Assembly (NCBI GenBank): GCA_026261815.1
Contig: JAMPIT010000511.1
Location: forward strand, 2,009,001 to 2,073,000
Length of the DNA: 64,000 nt
Reading direction: 5' to 3'
DNA from: Monarcha castaneiventris obscurior
Taxonomy: Eukaryota; Chordata; Aves; Passeriformes; Monarchidae
Each line of letters starts with the position of its first letter. Positions within the stretch are counted from its first letter, which is position 1. Below are positions 1 through 13,800 of the stretch, in pieces. The notes beneath the pieces were generated by a model that worked only from the letters and a program-made list of their open reading frames with translations, was not told the origin of the DNA and ran no database searches. Position numbers and translations under genes: made by a program.

Positions 1-3000
1 AGACCTCTGATGCTCTTCCTGCCCCAGGAAGGACAGGTTCCCAGTACCACACTGGGCTGTCCCCAGTGCCGTGCACCACCCACCTCAGCCGGGACAAGGT
101 GGGTGCACCCATACTGGCCAGCCAAGGGGTGCCCATGGTGAGGCAGATGCTGTGGTTTATGGCCCAGTTGAGGCAGCCTTGGCACAGAGCTGGATGACCT
201 CGGCGCAATGCTGGGTGAAATTTTCACAGGACTGGGTGCCAATCAGCAGCACCCACCAACCCCGCCATAGCTGACCTCAGCTGCCTCTGCACTCACAGCT
301 TGCCACATAAAGTGGGGCCATCTGCACAGTGGCAAGAGCCTGGAAGGCACAGGAGCCTTTTAATTACACAATTATAAATAACTTCAGCCTTTTTATCTTC
401 CTGAGGCTGAAAAGCACCTTCAGCATCAGACAAAGAGCAGCTGTTATCGCTCGATGCAGTGGCTACTCCTGGGCAGCTGTCACCCCAGAAGGGGCGCAGA
501 CAAAAGCAGAGGAGCTGTACTGTGTCAGCAGGTCCAGATGTGTCCCAGCGCCACGGGGCATAGCCCCCGGGCATAGCCACTGCTGAGAGAGCTAGAGCTT
601 CCTTTTTTCTGCTACCTCCAGAGCCCCGCTTGTTCAGAGGTGCCTGGAGTTTCTGTAATGATGAAGAGCACTTACACAGTGTTCTCCCCAGGCACCTGCT
701 CCCACATCCCTTTTTTTAAGGATGATGTCTGACTTAGAGGATGTCAGTAATTAAAAAGACATTTTAATGAGCTCTGGTTTATTGACAGACCAGACTTTCA
801 GTAGTCTGTCATGCCAGGAGGAGTGTTGCACCACTGTTCATAGAACCCTCTGAAAAACAGTCACTTTTGGTGGTGCTGCACAACTGTCAGTGCTGTCCCC
901 ACCACAGTGGCAGTGCCAGGTGTGTGGTGTGGAGCCAGGGTTATCCCCCTGCCTGCTCTGTTGCTGGGCACTTTCTTGGGTGCTGTGACAAACCCCTGGC
1001 ACCTGCAGCGTGTGGGGAGTTGCCCTTGCTTTGTCCTGTGTGGCGGAAGCCCAGCTTGCCGGTGTATGTGCAGCCATAAACATTTCCTTTAACTCCCACA
1101 GAATTTAAATTCCATAATGGGGCTGAAATAAAGCAGCGGCATCTCATCCTTGTGGTAGCCCTCAATCATCTGTTCCAGAGGCATCCTGGGGAAATGTCTG
1201 GAAAGAACTTAGAACTGGGCAATTCAGGTTTTTCTTGCAAGTCCTTTCTGTGTAATGAAACCTGCTCCTGCTGACATGATCCCAGGGGAATACTGTGTCT
1301 CAGTTTGCTGGAAGCTTAATATGGCTCAGGTGTGATGGGGCAGCAGTGAGGAAGCAGCCAGTGCTGCCAGGGCCTGTCTGACTCCTAAAGCCCTGTGGCT
1401 GCAGGGCCAGGGACTAGAGCATAGAGGAGCCATGCACTCCTGGAGTCCTAAGCATGGAGGTGGTGGGGCTGTCCCTTCAGGCAGCCATAGGGATGGCAAC
1501 TCAGCCCTGGGGGTTTATGCTGTTAAATATTTTTAATTGAGTTCTATTAAACACTAGGAGGCAAAAAGATTAAGAGGGCAATGAAAAAGCTTTTTGTGAG
1601 ATTTAGATGTTCCTGGGTGATGGCAACTGTGTGTTGGATAAATGGCTGTTTGTGACTGTAAATACAATCTCCAGGGTAATGGAATGTACAGCAGGAATGC
1701 TGTACATCCTCAGGGAAAAACAGGCTCAGGGACCCCAAAAATTATGAGAGTTTCCCTGAGATGGTTAAAATAACTGGTAGCAGTGTTGTCTCTCCTGAGG
1801 AGAGCCGGGTGGATCTGTGAGGCACACACTGTCTCACAGCAATGCACAAATTCCTGCTTTGCCTCACAGGAAACAGGATGTTAGGTATCACACCACACTG
1901 CATCAAAATGCAAAGCGGCACAATGAATCAAACTCCCCAAAATAAAACTTTCTTCTAGAAATAAGCTTGTCACTGTCAATTTAAACTCTTGCCAAAGAAG
2001 CATGATTTGATACAAGTTCCTCTTGCCAGAGATTTACAGTAGTGGGTGGGTTTAATCACTATTTATAATAGCAAGAGTTTAAAGAGAGAGCAGAATGTGT
2101 CTGTATTCAAAGGTCCAACATGAAACCCAGATCCTAAATGCAGCTCTGATACAGCAGAGCTGGGAGGAGAGACAAAGCACAATCCACTCTGGGCACAATC
2201 CATTCTGGGCACTGAAGGAAAAGGAGTGTTTCCTCCAGTTCCACTTCCCCAACACCACGGTGGTGACACAGCATGGCTGTGGGCAGGACTACTGCCCACC
2301 TGGCCAGAGCACTGGCCCCTGCACCTCACCATCCCGAGGGGTTTTAAGGGGTTATTTAGAGACAAAAACTTACAAAACTCTGTAGAGAGGGAAGGGACCC
2401 TTCCTGGTTAAACTGTGAGAAAGGTATCAGACTGCCAGCCTCGGGAAGGGCGTTTGTCCGGAGAAAGCCCTCATGTGCTCCCTTATTCCATCACTAGGGG
2501 ATGGGGTGGTGACATACTCCTGAGCTGTTTTGCTGCCAAGACAAAACCCTGCCATGTCCCCAGTGCAGCACATGCAGGTGCCACTGGCTCTGCTCAGGGA
2601 ATCCCACATGGGCACAGGTCTGCACCAACTCGTGGCTGGTGGGACCCTCCGAGGCTGAGCCCAGCAGTGGCGGCGGCTCTGTCATTAATTTGAGGAATGT
2701 TTCAAACAGATAATTTATTTTCATTAGACTTGTATCAATATCTCTGTTCCAGTGTCCCTGATGCAGGTTGGCAGCTGTTCTCAGGAATGCTTTAATTGTG
2801 TTTTCCTCGTTTTGCACAGCTCTTAGCTAATGCAGTCTGGCTTCATTAGATTAGACACCTCTTGTCCTGAGGATGTTGTCATGTTTTCAAATGGCTTCAA
2901 TCAGCACCTCCCAGGCTCTGGCTATTTCAGGATACAATAAAGCTAAACCTCATCCAGGCTGGTGAGTAATGGAGGTGCATCTCCCACCCCCATCTAACCT

Positions 3001-3461
3001 GGCTTTAAATTTGCCTGGCTGACAACCTGTGGCTGCTGGCAAAACACAATTAAACCTCTTGTCTTGCAGGCATCGTCCACAGTTACACACAGCTTGGGAG
3101 GAAGAGCTCAGCAACAGCAACTGGGTTTCTAATGATCTTGTCATCGAGAACAGCGTAGAGAGATAAATGAAAGAGTTAGGAAACAGCTAAGATTAAAACT
3201 CAAATCTCCAGACAGCAGGTTGCTGGCTGGCCATGCTCCTCTCCTCAGACCCACACTGGCACAGTACTCAGGGTACAGGAACATGTATCCTCTTAATGTC
3301 AGAGTATGAAATGCAGAGGGATAGAGCCTAAGCCCATCCAGTGCCAGTGCTGGAGGCTTCTCTCCTGAGCATCTCCAGGCATGGCTGCTCGTAAACTTCA
3401 TTCTGCAGAAGCGTTCTTCCTCTTGGGATCCTGGGATCCTTCACCAGCTCATGTCCCCACC
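1..3461. other. Intergenic, no gene seen
   Basis: Mixed-composition non-coding DNA. The open frames are short, overlap on both strands and lack protein-like composition or matching splice sites. The only local structure noted is an imperfect 17-bp tandem duplication near 2177-2213 (GCACAATCCACTCTGG then GCACAATCCATTCTGG). EPHA10, which I recall lying on this side of CDCA8 in human, was looked for as kinase or SAM-domain peptides and was not seen. Confidence 0.6.
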
Positions 3462-3467
3462 ACCCAG

Positions 3468-3852
3468 TGTGGTGGCTGATTAACCTGTGGTATAAGAGAC
3501 AGACAGTGCTCTTGGTAAGACAGCTTCTGGTGCCAAAGATCTATTGGCTATGTTGAAGGAGAGAAGCCTCTCCCAGGATGCCTGTTTGGTGGTGGTGATG
3601 TACCCCAGTTCTAATTCCCTGGCTGGCTCTTGGTGTTAGCCACCCCCCTGTACTGAAGATCGACCTGTCACGTGTTTGGGGTCATTTGCCCATGGAAACC
3701 TTCACGAGTTGTATCAATAAACTGCTCTCTGTGGAACTCTATGCAAGTACCCCTCTCAGCTCTTTGCCATCGGATTCATATTACTGGAGTCATCCCTGTG
3801 TCTGTGCGTTCGTGCATCTGAGCCCACAGAACCAGAAAGGACTCAGTAATAG
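3468..3852 (+). mobile_element. ERVK-like LTR, plus orientation, left half of a composite
   Basis: The segment starts TGTGGTGGCTG, carries an AATAAA signal at 3716-3721, and is followed one or two bases later by a primer-binding-site-like sequence. Its layout and several blocks (TGTGGTGG start, GGTAAGACAG, AGAAGCCTCTCCCA, GTACCCCAGTTCT, ATATTACTG, GAGCCCAC near the end) recur in the solo LTR at 9521-10129, so the two belong to one family. No coding sequence follows; an oppositely oriented LTR begins 25 bases later. The exact 3' edge is uncertain by a few bases. Confidence 0.7.
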
Positions 3853-3853
3853 T

Positions 3854-3875
3854 TGGTGCCCAATGTGGGGCACCA
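3854..3875. repeat. Primer-binding-site palindrome between two LTRs
   Basis: On the plus strand 3854-3871 reads TGGTGCCCAATGTGGGGC. This differs from the usual tRNA-Lys(1,2) primer site of class II retroviruses only by two C-to-T changes, both at CpG positions, as expected from methylation decay. With its right neighbour it forms an inverted repeat with 8-bp perfect arms (TGGTGCCC...GGGCACCA). Read on the minus strand it also starts with TGG exactly one base after the end of the minus-oriented LTR, so one 22-bp block sits in primer-site position for both LTRs. Confidence 0.65.
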
Positions 3876-3876
3876 T

Positions 3877-4253
3877 TTAATACCATTCCTGCCTGGCTCT
3901 GTGGGGTCCTGCGTGACTCCACAAGTGCCTGGGCAGGTTCAGTATTAAGTCTGTGACAAAGAGTTGGGAAGGGTATTTGCTTTATTCCAGCAGGATTTAT
4001 TGCATCTTCACTGTTGAAGGTAGCAGGGGCAAATATGAACACAATTGGCTAGCTCAGGGTTTTTCCCGGGGCCAGGGGAAAGGCAAGATCAGGGAGTGGG
4101 GACCATTGGGAGAGCCCCGGGGGAGTGACGAGGGGTAGAAGCTAGCAGCCAACCGGGGAATTCAAACTGGAATAGATTAACTTAACAGAACCATGCATCC
4201 TGGGAAAAGCGTTTTGGTCGCCTTAACACAATATATGTTCACCAGCTACCACA
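3877..4253 (-). mobile_element. ERVK-like LTR, minus orientation, right half of a composite
   Basis: On the minus strand it begins TGTGGTAGCTGGTGAACATATATTG and ends GGTATTAA. It shares these ends and much of its body (AATTGTGTTCATATTTGCCCC-like block, AATAAA in reverse as TTTATTG, CAATGGTCCC block) with the paired LTRs of the provirus at 26101-29438, but is clearly more diverged. The base after its outer end starts GCCCAG (4254-4259). That nearly matches ACCCAG at 3462-3467, just left of the plus-oriented LTR, so the two LTRs look like a single insertion with a 5-6 bp target duplication. Confidence 0.7.
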
Positions 4254-4259
4254 GCCCAG

Positions 4260-5753
4260 CTGCAAAGTGGCCACAGGCTCAGGAAGGAAACCAAGGAGGG
4301 AAGGGACCAGCCAGATCCCGGGTTGGGGGCAGAGACCTGCTGCACTCTCTCGGGGAGGGCTGATGGCTCTAGGGCAGTCCCTGCACTATGTCCCTTCCTG
4401 GACCCCAGCACACCTGTCCCTAGCACACCAGTCCCAGCCAAAGGCTCTCCTTCCCCAGACACTCTTCCCCTGGCAGCAGAATTGCCTCAGCCCCATCTTC
4501 TTATCCTGAACCACCACAATATCTGCATCAATCACTTTCACCCCACAGACAGTATTTTGACTTCTGAAATTCATCTTACCTAGCAAGGGAGTCTAAATAT
4601 ATACCAGACAATTTCCTCTCCTCATTTTTAATAATCTCTTTCAGCCTTAAATTAGTTTTTGAAAATATGTATTGGGATGATAGGGGTTTTATCACAGCTG
4701 ATGGACAATATTCATCACGCCTGTGTCCTACTCCTCACAACACATGCACATTCCTTACAGCAGTCCTGCATCAATTTTAACAGCACTTAATCCATTATAA
4801 CCCCATCACTGTGTGTGCATGTTCCCCTCAACAATGTCACTAGCGATTTGTCACTTGGGTGTCTGTGGGCAGATCCAGTCCCACCTTGCAGAGCCACTGT
4901 CACTCCTTGAGCCATGGGAGAGGATGGAAGGGCCGCGTTCAAACATGGCGGTCAAAGGATGCTTCACTGTCCCCCACCCTGGAAACCTTCGGAAGGTGGC
5001 AGGTAGAAGAGTAGAAGCAAAAACCCCTTTTCTGTCCAGTATCTCTTTGCTCACTGGGCACAGCAAGGCTGAGGCAATGTGCTGGAGCTGTGCTGGCACA
5101 TCTTCCCAACCCCAAGCCTTGGTGACACCAAAGGGGAGCCATGGGGACAGGATCAATGGTACCTCACTGGGCCCCCAAGTCAGTCAGGGACCCCAGGACA
5201 GCAGCTCCTTTAGAAAAACTTCTCCAGCAAATTCCCATTTCGCCAGACAGTGCTACTAGGCCCTCGCTTGGATCCTGTTTGGGTGTTCACGCCTGTCAGA
5301 GACTGAAATAGTTCATGCCTCAAACATTGATATAAAGTTTTAAAGAAGCTGCAGCCACAGTACCTTCCTTGAAGAACTTTGGACTGTTAAGTCGATCTGC
5401 TGATTAGATAAAGGGGAACGCATTGTTCAGTCACCTCAGACTGAATGAAAGGTATGCATCCACAGAAGGATGCCACCAGATGCAACTATCCCTGGCTGCG
5501 TTTGGGGTGGGGGGAGAGCACAGCTCACAGAAGCCAGGTTTACACAGACTCCCCCCAACTGAGGGGGCAGGAGGAGGTTTTGGGTGCATGGTGTAACCTC
5601 TGGTGAGAGGCAATAAACACCCATCCTCCGATTACAAAAACTGGCCCACCAACCTGTGGACCCCCCCAACCCCACAGGCCACATCCATGGAACTTTCATG
5701 TGAGAGGCTTGGCCCCACAGGACTGCACGTGATGCAACAGACCCAGAGTCTGC
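4260..5753. other. Intergenic, no gene seen
   Basis: No coding exon recognised. The 148-codon frame across 4813-5259 has no protein-like pattern and overlaps a similar-length frame on the other strand. An AATAAA at about 5611 lies just upstream of the LTR-like segment and has no gene attached. Confidence 0.5.
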
Positions 5754-6195
<442 letters not shown>

Positions 6196-9100
6196 ATGCC
6201 TGAGTTGGGCATTCAGGTACAAGGGAATTGGGCACACATGCACAAATTAATCCGGTTCTCAGGGCAGAGCTGCAGCCCCTGATCAATGCTCAGCTCTCCC
6301 AGCCTCTCCCCTCATGGTGCCCCGAGAGCTGAATGTGCTGGCCTGGGGAATATGCTGAACCAGCCTGGAGGTTCCCGTTCTGCCAAGGCAAAACAAGGCA
6401 CAGAAAGGCCTGGCTGCTGCCCCGTACCCTCGGCATTCCCTGACACCTGGCAGTTGCGATGTGAGTTGCGACGTGGTCTCTGAGTGCTGCACTCCCCACC
6501 GTGCTCGTCTCTGCACCCTGGGCTGTAACTGTGAAGCCATCATGCTCCAGATCCCTGTCCTGTTCCGGCAGCATGGCAGGACATTTTGATCTGCAGGAGC
6601 AGCTTCACCAGACCAAACACAGTGCTGGCAGCTCTTGGCAGGGTTTCTTTGTCCAGCAGATTCCAATGGAGCTGCATCCCATGACCTTTCTGAGCAATAA
6701 TGAAGGAACAGAAAGACAAAGCAGGAGTGTCTGAGCGGGCCCAAGCTGTTTGCTCAGTGCTGCCCTGGCCAGGGCCCCCACTGGCCACGTGTTCCAGACA
6801 GAGGCATTTCCAATTGCACCTTCCATTGGGCATAGATTACTATCCGGTTTCTTGTGCCTTCATTTGCAGTCGGCAGAGGTGGCCGACTGACATTGAGAGG
6901 GAACGACTCCTCAGATCTCATCAATCAAGTGCCATCAGGATCCAGCTTCCTGGGTTCGCGGGCCACAAGGTCACCCGCTGTGGGAGATCAGCTTTCCAGC
7001 TGAAGCAGAGCCCTGCTCCTACCCCTCTTCCACCACAGACCCAGCTTTGCTGCAGGGTGGACAGCGACAGACCCGGATCTGCAAGCTGCAGTTGGTCACT
7101 GTATTCTCCATCCTGCCTCAGAGCTCTCAGACTATTTCAGGGATAAGGGGGAAGAAAATTAACAAACTTTTTATTTTGGGAAATAGTGAAATAATACACA
7201 GGAACATCTGACAGCATCAGATGCAGAGCTTTCCCCCAGGGCACTGTGTTCAGCTGGGGCTGTAATTGGGTCCCAGTCCAGCTCAGGACTCAGCAACAGC
7301 AGGTGAGGCCTTATAGACATTTCCAGTTACTACCCCCACAGCAAAGGAATTAAATTCAAATTATGTATGAAGCCCTTTGGCTGTCCTGCTCCGTACAGCC
7401 CTGAACTCTGCACCATAAGCAGGGCTTGTACTTTATAGGAAGATTGACCCATAACTATTGACCTTTCCCCTGGAAAGCTGCTCTGGTCTGGTGGCCGTGG
7501 GGTTGTGTGACCCTGACAGAGCAGCCACGGACACTGGCACGGCAGCAAAGCACAGGAGCACTGACAGGAACTACAGCTGCAGCTCCAGGCACTCCCTCAG
7601 GGAGCCCTTTGGAGGGACGGCCTCTGCTCCAGCAGCCTTGGGAGCAGAGTTTGGGGCTGTTCATGCCCTGAACATCTCCCACCCCATCCCCTGAGAAACC
7701 CCTTCCCCAGGAGTGTAACTGTGACTCAATGAGCACATCTAGGGCTGTGACCCTTGCTGGGAACCCTGCACAGAAGCCTGAGCCCATTGGCATTCTCCTA
7801 TGGGTGTCAGGCACACAGAATCGCTCCTGAATTTGAGGACATGTCTTTCCTGTCTCACCTTTATTGAGGGGAATTAGTGTCATTACAGTGTAGCAGGCAA
7901 AGAACCTTCCCCTGGAGAGACAAGGGAGGGTGCCTGGGATTTTGGTGTCCATGTGCAATGTTAAATTTAACAATTCTGTCTAATCCTACTTTTCAGCGTA
8001 CTAAGGCTTCTGGGTGAGGGGAATGAAAAGTTTGGTGGCTTATGGGCAGTAATTTTCTGAGCCAGACAATTTATTCCCTACTCTTAGGGTATTTAGGCTG
8101 AAACATATATTAGGCTGAAATCGCTCTAAAGCTGCACCCCGTAGGCTCTACTTCTGCCCCCTGGATTGTAAGAAGACATTTTTGCTTTTTCCAGCTCTGG
8201 CGACAGCCAAGCAGGCCTCCCCTTCCCCCACTCACCCAGTTCCACAGCCAGGCCCAGCTACAACAGTTTACATATTATCTCACCGCAAATGAAATTCACA
8301 GCCAACACATACTGGAAGTGCAACCCAGCTGAGAGAGAAATCCTGCCTTTAGCAAGCACCCAGTTATGAATAAATTGGATACAGTGATTTTGGTCTCCTG
8401 AGAGGCTCAAACTTTCAGTTGTGGGGCTGTAAAAGCCACAACCCAGCCTTCCTCCTGGACTCAAGGAAATCCTTGACATACACCCGGGACGTGTATGGAG
8501 AGGTGTGGATGCACCTTCCAGAGATGCATTTAATTTCACCTTTGAAAGTACAGCTCCCCAGTCACTGATTTAGAAAAAGGAGAAGACTCATTGATTCATC
8601 CACACCTCTCTCAGTGATGCTAAGGAATATTTTCCCTCCTTATGCTTTCAAGCTGACCCAGGGAACATGGATTTTTGGTGGAATTATAAAGGTCAGGGAG
8701 GAGAGATGTATGTGCCATCCTGCACCTTCAAATCAAGAACTCCCGCATGAAAAAAAAATGCCTGGAGACACCTCTATTTTGTTCCAAACCATCCTCTCTT
8801 CCATCAGCATGCAGGGAATTATCTATTTATGTCTTACAATGCCATTGAATCAATGGCCATCTGGAAGATGTTGTGGACGACAAACCTGGCAGTGCATGTC
8901 TGTCAGGCTGCTGGGAGCTGTTGGTCAGGGCCTGACACAGCCCCTGGTGTGGAGCTCAGAACCAGCACAGCCTGAGGGAGGGGCCTCACTGGCTCCCTGC
9001 TCGGCTCATTATTTCTCCAGATTACTAGTTTCACATTCCCATGAATTGGGGCAGAAATTTGGAGTTCTTACACCACAGATCAGAACATACACCAAGCCCC

Positions 9101-9520
9101 CCAGGTCACAGGCACTCCTGCCTGGAGCAGGATCTGAGCTCTGGCACAGCCAGGGGAAGCAGGAATGCTCTTTCCCTGCCAGGCTGCAGTTACCCAGCAC
9201 TACTTGAGCCCTGGTGAAATGGCCACATGCTTGCTCCATGTGCTGCTGGCAACTCTCTCTCTGCAGCCTGCTCTCTCCCAAGGGAAACTTCTTTTCGAAG
9301 AGCTTTGGTTCAGGGCAGGAGCTCTGATCTTAAAGATTTTAACCAGACCTTTAAAATCAGACTGTTAATTTAAAAGAACAATTCTCTAGGCAGGCTAAAA
9401 ATTCTAGTTGATTTCATTTTCCTGGTGAAGATGTATTTAAAGCAGAATCTCAACTTACACACCCATAAACACATTATTTTTTATCTACAGCTCAACTAAT
9501 TGAGACTTTTAATTAATATG
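6196..9520. other. Intergenic, no gene seen
   Basis: No coding exon, RNA gene or clear mobile element recognised. Frames up to 197 codons (8614-9207, plus) and 172 codons (7455-7973, minus) lack protein-like composition and overlap frames on the opposite strand. A short AT-rich stretch occurs at 9290-9520 next to the solo LTR. Confidence 0.5.
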
Positions 9521-10129
9521 TGTGGTGGTGTGTTAGCCTGCGGTACAAGACACAAAGAGTTCTCTGGTAAGACAGTCCCTGGCAAGACAGTCCCTGGCAC
9601 CAGAGACTTATGTCTGGTCACGGTGAGAAAAGAAGCCTCTCCCAAACTGCTTTGTTGTTACGGTAATGTACCCCAGTTCTGTGTTCCCTGTGACCTTATG
9701 TGTTTCATATCCCAGAAAGTTCTCCACTCCAGGTTCCCCCCATTGGCCTTTGCCTCTCACCACTCCCCCCGAGCTTCCCCATTCCCTAGTCCCACCTTTG
9801 TACCACCCTGTGCCCTCAGATCATTGGTCCCTGGCGCTCACCCCACTCCCGTAATTAAACCTGAGCTCTCCATTGTCTCTCGTCTTTGCCTCTTGATCCC
9901 TTCATGGTGTGGATGCAATAAACCTCCATCCTTGGAGCTCAGTGCAGAGACCCTTCCTGCCTCTTTGCTGCCGACCCATATTACTGAAGCTATCAGTGCG
10001 TGTGTGCGTGCATGCGTGTGTGAGTGTGCGTGGCTGATCCTGCTGAGCGGCTTCACTAAGGAGACGCTCTTGAGAGATCGCAACACCTTGCACTTCGGCA
10101 CAGAGCCCACGGAGCTCGGGACAGTGATA
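9521..10129 (+). mobile_element. Solo LTR, ERVK-like, plus orientation
   Basis: It begins TGTGGTGGTG and has the same block order as the LTR at 3468-3852, with an AATAAA at 9917-9922 and a final part carrying GAGCCCAC then ACAGTGATA. AATATG before the start (9515-9520) and AGTATG after the end (10130-10135) could be a 6-bp target duplication with one change. A 17-bp direct duplication lies inside it (AAGACAGTCCCTGGC twice, about 9567-9600), as does a TGYG-rich stretch (about 9986-10031). No internal retroviral sequence follows, so it is a recombined solo LTR. Confidence 0.7.
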
Positions 10130-10135
10130 AGTATG

Positions 10136-10740
10136 TTCCCAGATTAGCAAGGCAGGTGTTTTGTAGCTGAGTGGTGTATAATATTGCCACCTGCAGTTAG
10201 GACTTAGAACCCGCTGAAATCTCCCAAAGAGAGATTTCCAAATCCATGGTATATACATGAGGTCTTCCATACAGTAAAATGTTTGCTCTCCAAAGGAAAT
10301 TCATGTATGAATGCTGTTCTACAAGCTTTCTCCCATGCCACAAGCTGCACCAAAGAGCTCTGATTGCAATTTGAATGTCTCCCTTTTAACCATGCTGCAG
10401 GCCTGGTTTTGCCAAAAGTAGAACTTTTCAAATATAGAAAAGGTTCCTAAGTCTCAACATCCTTGTTTATAGCCTCATAAAGAAGCTTAAATCAAGGACC
10501 AAGAGGCATCTTTGGAAAGGACAGTGCACCAGCTAACAAAGAAACAGGCTTATTTTTAGAAAAAAAAAAAATCTAGACAAAGAGAAGCAGAGTTCTTTAC
10601 TCTGAACATGGCTCTTAACGTGCCAATCAACAGGCTTTCTGCCTACTTGCTAATCTGCAAGCCCAAGAGAACTGTGTCATGGTTTCAGTCTTAAAGGAAA
10701 TAAAAAATAAAGACTATTTTTTCTCCCCAAATTAAAAATA
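10136..10740. other. Short intergenic stretch downstream of CDCA8
   Basis: AT-rich non-coding DNA between the solo LTR and the CDCA8 3' end. It contains an A12 run near 10561. Nothing else was recognised. Confidence 0.5.
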
Positions 10741-10746
10741 ATTCCA

Positions 10747-10752
10747 TTTATT
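10747..10752 (-). terminator. CDCA8: Candidate CDCA8 polyadenylation signal
   Basis: TTTATT on the plus strand gives AATAAA for the minus-strand gene, about 147 bases past the stop codon at 10899. Cleavage would be expected around 10725-10735. A second A-rich run, containing AATAAA only on the plus strand (10698-10712), does not serve this gene. Confidence 0.45.
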
Positions 10753-10898
10753 TTGATCCCATTACATATTATAGGTAGAAAAACTAGTTCTTAGCTTCCA
10801 TTCTGTAAATCAATGAAAGGAAGACACAAATTAGAACAAGAAATAAATGAAGATAGCGGTCCTAAATATAAAATGTATTTACAGAGTGATGTCATTGC

Positions 10899-13800
10899 TC
10901 ACTGACTTCCATCTAGGGTTTTTTTTGCCTCGTTGCAAGCCTGTGCAAGGCAAACCTGAAAAGACAGAGAAATCAGTCAGTACTCAGAGATGCTGGTACA
11001 GCCCACAACCACCTGCAGCTCCAGCCTAAAGGACAACTTTGTTTCCCAGAGCATTGACAAAAGCTCTTTTCCTCACTGTGTATTCAGCCAGATGTGATGT
11101 AAAGCTCCTACCTCTCCTTCCCTGCTCCGTGCTGCTTCTTCACCTCTGACATGAGCCAAAATTCAAGACAAGGGGCCGGGGGAACTAAGGAGTTTCTATT
11201 GCAGCTTAACACTCTCCTGACTGATGACAGAGGCACAGCACTGCCTTACAACTTCAGGTCACGGCTGACAGAAACACCCAGACTTACTGACAGCTTCTTC
11301 ATGAGCCCTCGGGCCTTGGGGTTCAGCTGAAGAAAATTCTTCTTGGTCAAATCCTTTGCGGTCAAACGTATACTCTGTGGAAACAAACTCAAAACTCAGG
11401 TTTTCTGTTTGGTAAGCTGCAGCAGCTGGAGGCAGTAAAAAAATTAAATTAAAAAAAAAAAAAAAAAATTAAGATCTAAGCATAGACTGACAGAGAACTA
11501 CATTCAGCTGGACCAGAAGCTCATCTCACACCTTTCTTGCAGTGCATTAATGCACTTTAGGTGTTTTAAAGTGAATGCACAGCAAAATGTCCTTCTATTC
11601 TGTTTCAACCAGCTTGAGCAGCTCCCACTTCTGGCTAAGAGTCTCTTAAGGTTCTATTTGAGCTCAGTCATTCCCCTGATAAACTGCAGAGGCACAGCTA
11701 AAGAGACAAGAGTAGATGAACTGAAGCTGGTGAGGCACCAAGAGGTTCAAAGCTTTGGCCTCGCCTGTACACCCCTCCAGCCCTGCCTGTGCAGGTGAAG
11801 GGTCAGGAATTACCTCCCCTCCGCCGAGGGGCAGGGTGAGGACAGCATCCCCGGTGTCGGCGAGGGGGCTGCCGTTGGCAGAGATGGTGTAAACGCGCTC
11901 ATTGAGGGCAGGCGTTCGCAAACCTGGTGTCTTGAACACCCTGAAACAACAAGTTATGAGTGAGTAATATTTGCTCACAGAACTTCTAGTCAAAGTCTTT
12001 CATTTCAGGTTCAAAGAGCCACTAAAGATTGTGTTGCAAACAGATGACAAAGCAGATTATAACAGAGATAGAAGGGAAATAGATTTATTTTCTGTTAGCA
12101 AATTAACAGAGAAATCTAACAAAATACAAACCTGGAATCAAATCTAGGTGTAACCATGGAGGTGCCTCCCCGAGCACAGATGTCAACCATTCTGCCTGTA
12201 GCTGGAGTGATAAAGCTGTTTTTGCTTGCTCTGTTAAAAGGAAGTAAACATCTGCTCATAAGATGACCTTTAACAAATGTACAGGGACTTGTCAAAGCCT
12301 TCAAGAAGGTGATCACCACTAAACCCGGGGGTTATTACTAACCAGTGACCTCCAAAACTGGGGAGAGCAGGTCCTCACAGGAAAGGCAGTTGTCCATCTT
12401 TCATTCACATCAATTTTTCCCTATAACGTGGCACAACTCTACCCCCACCTCTACTGAACCAAAGTCCATCCCAGGAAAGAGAGATAATTACACTCTTATT
12501 CTCCATTTCTAGAGATGAGACAGAGACATCCCCATTACCTCTTGCTCATGCGCTTCACTCTCGCTGAGGGGGGTCTTCTGGCCACGGGTGGCTTTTTGGT
12601 GGATGCCTTCACCTGAAGCACATATCACTCACTAGATCAGTTACTTCCCTCTCGTGGGACAACTGAGTCCACACAAACAGATGATTCCACGCAAAACGTT
12701 TGACTCAGTCCCTTTTCATGGCACAAGAGCCAAGAAAAAACACCATTCAAGCCTTTCAGACCTTCCCCCATCGCTAGAATTCTCTGAGAAGCAATAGCTG
12801 TTTGAAGTCCCCCTCAGAGCATCCTAGACATACCTAGTCATCAGCTTAGTCAGGAATTTACATCTTGAGAATAAAGTCATACCAGAGAACAGCTATTCAC
12901 CTTGGCAGTTCTTGGATTAACATTCTCAGCCTCAGTCTCTGAAAGACACTGGCTGTCAACTCTGGATTTCTTTGGCAGAGGAAGCGATGGAGGCTCTGCT
13001 TCCTCAGTGGCTTGAACACTCCTTTTGAATTTCTCCACTAGAAAGAGAAACTGTTATCTAAGTAAATAATGTCTTTAAATTATTTTTTAGCAGAGAAGGA
13101 AAACAGCAAACAACTACAAGTGGTTTTGGCAACAATTTGCTTCAGAAATGCAAATTCCAATGCAATTCTTATGGTTGACAGAGCACTATTTCGAATTATT
13201 TTTAAAGTTTTAATAAAAATAATTGGATATAACACCCAGTACTGCAGGTACTAGGGATAAAAGTAGGATTATTTTCCTGGTTTAAATATACTGAGGGATG
13301 TGAGCAAGTACTGAATTATTATTCACATTAAGTAACCACAACATGCTTCCACCTCACCAATCACATCACAATGCTTAAACTGACCTTTCTTGACGATTTC
13401 AAATGGGGCATTAATAACTCCTGCTGTCAGCTTGTCTATTTCTGCTATTTCCAAGTCTGCCTAAAATTAAAAACAGTTGTGGTACCATTAGGATTTTTGG
13501 CAGCACAAAGTTCTTGTAAGTCAAAGTTGTAGAGCAAATCCCCAATAATTTTACAGCCAGATCAGCTCTACATTTGCTATTGTGCTCAAACTGGGCCCTT
13601 TCATGCTATCCTGGGGATGACAGCACACCAGCTCTGCACACCCTCAGGACTCAGTGCCTGGCTGGCAGCTGCAGGTGTGCCTTGTCTACACCCTGCTGCT
13701 CAACCAGTTTGGAAATGCTTTCATTTACTGCAAAGTGTGTGTGCTCTCAGGGATTTGGGAGCACAGTCTAGCAGGTAAGAAAAGATCAACATGGAGCAGC

